Shown: one piece after another, positions 62,207 through 64,000 of the stretch | Position numbering within the stretch: the stretch's first letter is position 1 | How the letters are laid out: the number at the start of each line of letters is the position of its first letter | DNA from: Buchnera aphidicola (Brachycaudus tragopogonis) | GTDB lineage: Bacteria > Pseudomonadota > Gammaproteobacteria > Enterobacterales > Enterobacteriaceae | Assembly: GCF_964059175.1 (NCBI RefSeq) | Contig: NZ_OZ060418.1 | Location: forward strand, 310,001 to 374,000 | DNA: 64,000 bases | Reading direction: 5' to 3' | The notes under the pieces: generated by a model | Databases searched by the model: none | What the model saw: the letters and a program-made list of their open reading frames with translations, nothing else | What the model was told of the DNA's origin: nothing | Program-made: the position numbers and the translations under genes

Positions 62207-62872
62207 TTATACAGATATTATAACTTCTCTGTTTTTATTTACAATACCTGTAAGAATTTTTCCATTTTTTGTTTTAACACGTATTTCTTGATTTTCTGCT
62301 CCATTACTTAATGATATTGCTGTAGAAGAAATAGTAAAATTTTCTTCATGAATAATAATAACAACATTTTGATTTATGTGAACTAACCAAAACGGACGTG
62401 TCATAAAAGATGTTATTGGCTGTAATGGAAAAATATCACGTAGTGTGACTTTGTTAATAACATCTTCTTTCTTAAGATAGGTATTATTAGGTAATATATC
62501 TAAACGTCCTATGAGAATTTTTAAATCTGATTTTTGTATTTTAGTACCGCGGGGGATTTTTCTATTTGCTACAATGTATTCCCCTTTTGTTTGAAGTTCT
62601 ACTTGTAAATAATAATGTCTTTTATCACAAGTTAAAAGAACATCAACTAAACCTAAATAACGAAAATTACTTGGAACTGAAAAAAAAGGTTTTTTACAAT
62701 ATATATTTTTTTTTAATCGAGTACGTAATATAACATTTATGTTTATACTATTTTTTTCAAAAGGATATTCTTTTTTAAAGAAATTACTTAACTGATCAGT
62801 TAAACTACTAGAATTAACTTTAAAAGATAAAAAAAACAAAAAAAAACAAAGCATTATTTTTTTTAATATCAT
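62207..62872 (-). CDS. flgA: Flagellar P-ring assembly chaperone FlgA
   Basis: Periplasmic chaperone for FlgI P-ring assembly. It is 221 residues (E. coli 219). It has a signal peptide with a long hydrophobic core (about 7-17, likely cleavage after VNS), and a C-terminal SAF domain recognisable from YIVANRKIPRGTKIQKSDL and a terminal GKILTGIVNKNREVII. It is divergent from flgB-flgC-flgD across 219 bp, as in E. coli. Confidence 0.92.
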   Translation of the reverse strand: MILKKIMLCFFLFFLSFKVNSSSLTDQLSNFFKKEYPFEKNSININVILRTRLKKNIYCKKPFFSVPSNFRYLGLVDVLLTCDKRHYYLQVELQTKGEYIVANRKIPRGTKIQKSDLKILIGRLDILPNNTYLKKEDVINKVTLRDIFPLQPITSFMTRPFWLVHINQNVVIIIHEENFTISSTAISLSNGAENQEIRVKTKNGKILTGIVNKNREVIISV

Positions 62873-62939
62873 TCTTGTCCTTAATTTTATAATACTGACT
62901 TGTACTTATGATTTTTTTAAAATTATTTTCTTGATACAA

Positions 62940-62961
62940 AATGTTTAATAAATGTTTAATA
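62940..62961. repeat. Tandem 11-bp repeat in the flgA-flgB promoter region
   Basis: AATGTTTAATA occurs twice head to tail (62940-62950, 62951-62961). It is small and AT-rich and lies in the 219-bp divergent spacer where enteric bacteria have an FlhDC-dependent promoter. A function is not implied by sequence alone. Confidence 0.4.
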
Positions 62962-63091
62962 ATATAAATATATTATTTTTCAAATATTCCTGAAAATTAT
63001 ATTAAAAATAATAGATGTTATAAGAAACAAAAATAATATTTTTATGTCACTTCCTCAAATAAATTTGTATACTAAATTTTAAGGATAAAAT

Positions 63092-63502
63092 ATGTTTAAT
63101 AACATTAATAAAGTTTTTAACTTTGGTCAACAAGCATTAAATCTATATGCTCAAAGACAAGAAATTTTAGCTTCTAATATTGCTAATGCTGATACACCTG
63201 GATATCAATCAAAAGATATGAATTTTGAAAAAGAACTGAATAAAATATTAAAAAATAGAGATATAAAAAACAAATATATTATTTTAAAAAAAACGTCTCC
63301 TAATCATTTGAATGCAAGATATAATAATATAATTTCATTAGAAATTAAACCTGTTATTAATAACGAAATTAAACCAGATGGAAATTCAGTTAATATGGAT
63401 AGAGAAAGAATTGAATTTGTAAATAATAGTTTAAAATATCAATCAAGTTTAACATTTATAAAAAACGAAATTAAAAACATGAAACATGTTATACAAGGAT
63501 AA
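63092..63502 (+). CDS. flgB: Flagellar basal-body rod protein FlgB
   Basis: 136 residues (E. coli 138). It is a proximal rod subunit with the conserved N-terminal rod/hook motif ALNLYAQRQEILASNIANADTPGY (quoted in part: EILASNIANADTPGYQ) and a heptad-like C-terminal helix. AAGGAT lies upstream of the ATG. It starts the rightward flgBCD group. In Buchnera the hook-basal body is retained without a filament and is thought to act as an export machine. Confidence 0.96.
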   Translation: MFNNINKVFNFGQQALNLYAQRQEILASNIANADTPGYQSKDMNFEKELNKILKNRDIKNKYIILKKTSPNHLNARYNNIISLEIKPVINNEIKPDGNSVNMDRERIEFVNNSLKYQSSLTFIKNEIKNMKHVIQG

Positions 63503-63510
63503 TATACATC

Positions 63511-63921
63511 ATGTCTCTTTTAAATATATTTAATATTGCAGGTTCAGCAATGACAGCGCAATCACAAAAAATAAATATTATTGCGAGTAACTTAGCAAAT
63601 ATAGATAGCGTAATACAAAAAAATGGCAAGTTTTATCCATATATTGCAAAAAAAGTTGTTTTTGAATTTGATCCTTTAAACAATTCAGAAGTAGGCGGCG
63701 TAAAAATATCTGCTATAATCGACGATCCTAGTCCTATGAAATTGATATATAATCCAAATCATCCTATGGCTAATAAAAAAGGTTATATTTTGACATCTAA
63801 TGTCAATCCTATTTCAGAAACAGTAAATAATCTTGCAGCGGCAAGAAGTTATCAAGCAAATATAGAAGTATTTAAAGCAGCTAAATCTATGATAAATAAG
63901 ACATTAACGATCAACGAATAA
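63511..63921 (+). CDS. flgC: Flagellar basal-body rod protein FlgC
   Basis: 136 residues (E. coli 134). The N-terminal motif is AGSAMTAQSQKINIIASNLANIDS and the C-terminal motif is NLAAARSYQANIEVFKAAKSM, both typical of proximal rod proteins (each within the D0 coiled-coil domain). It starts 8 bp after the flgB stop, so translation is probably coupled, and it is followed by flgD 10 bp downstream. Confidence 0.96.
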   Translation: MSLLNIFNIAGSAMTAQSQKINIIASNLANIDSVIQKNGKFYPYIAKKVVFEFDPLNNSEVGGVKISAIIDDPSPMKLIYNPNHPMANKKGYILTSNVNPISETVNNLAAARSYQANIEVFKAAKSMINKTLTINE

Positions 63922-63931
63922 TGGAGAATAA

Positions 63932-64000
63932 ATGAGTACTATTTATACTAATTCATCTATAGATAATAAGTTTATTGAAAAAAATGGAAATGACTTACAA
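63932..64000 (+). CDS. flgD: Flagellar hook cap protein FlgD (3' end outside window)
   Basis: Only the first 23 codons are visible, from ATG 63932 with GGAG at 63923-63926. The short N-terminus is Ser/Asn-rich and ends GNDLQ, matching the start of the conserved NAADLQSSFL block of E. coli FlgD. Identity rests on this and on the position directly after flgC. Confidence 0.8.
   Translation, partial: MSTIYTNSSIDNKFIEKNGNDLQ

Noticed and set aside
1..64000. Mobile elements, phage, CRISPR, toxin-antitoxin or biosynthetic gene clusters
   Set aside because: No transposase, integrase, repeat-spacer pattern, attachment duplication or foreign-looking segment was seen; composition is uniform and all genes belong to the enteric core.

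Overview
The window is a 64 kb stretch of chromosome from Buchnera aphidicola, the obligate bacterial endosymbiont of aphids. I identified it from the proteins. Nearly every one is a close, full-length relative of an Escherichia coli protein, while base composition is extremely AT-rich (roughly three quarters A+T by eye, lysine/asparagine/isoleucine-rich proteins, long A and T runs). Genes that are far apart in E. coli are joined end to end, and regulators and dispensable genes between them are missing. Retention of bioA, bioB and bioD fits a strain from an Aphidinae host, but I cannot name the host. There are no insertion sequences, phages, CRISPR arrays, plasmid genes or signs of recent gene transfer.

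Layout. 1-9.4 kb: sohB (cut by the left edge), topA, suhB (opposite strand), then rlmN-ispG-hisS-glyA. 9.5-12.8 kb: the biotin genes bioD and bioB facing divergent bioA. 12.8-19.8 kb: pgl, mfd, and the lipoprotein-release operon lolC-lolD-lolE. 19.9-32.5 kb: central metabolism and electron transfer (gapA, queF, fldA, phrB, ybgI, sucA-sucB, gpmA, pfkA, glpF, tpiA). 32.6-39.2 kb: leftward run serS-serC-aroA-cmk-rpsA-ihfB. 39.5-46.6 kb: trxB, infA, aspS, zinc uptake genes znuB-znuC facing znuA, and mepM. 46.6-53.2 kb: pykA, zwf, htpX, a dead cspC, yoaE. 53.3-57.2 kb: tsaB, minC-minD-minE, rsmC. 57.2-57.6 kb: tRNA-Leu(UAA), tRNA-Cys(GCA), tRNA-Ser(UGA). 57.7-61.6 kb: ompA, murJ, pyrC. 61.7-64 kb: start of the flagellar hook-basal-body cluster (flgN, flgA facing flgB-flgC-flgD, the last cut by the right edge).

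How the genes work together. The window holds a large part of glycolysis (pfkA, tpiA, gapA, gpmA, pykA), the entry to the oxidative pentose phosphate pathway (zwf, pgl), the 2-oxoglutarate dehydrogenase E1 and E2 subunits, and steps for serine, glycine, aromatic amino acids, pyrimidines, biotin, isoprenoids and queuosine. Flavodoxin (fldA) is the likely electron donor for the iron-sulfur enzymes BioB, IspG and RlmN, all encoded here. Envelope genes (lolCDE, murJ, mepM, ompA), zinc uptake and division-site selection (minCDE) complete the picture.

I found no new multi-gene system. What deserves a second look is genome decay in progress. lolE and tsaB are each broken by exactly one missing A in a poly-A run, a type of lesion known in insect endosymbionts to be partly rescued by polymerase slippage. 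A recognisable cspC pseudogene keeps its promoter and ribosome-binding site but has a stop in place of the first conserved Trp. suhB has lost its catalytic metal ligands but is otherwise intact, which suggests selection for its RNA-polymerase role. mfd lacks the UvrB-like N-terminal module, sucB has an eroded E3-binding domain, bioF/bioC are gone from the biotin operon, and flgM is gone from between flgA and flgN.
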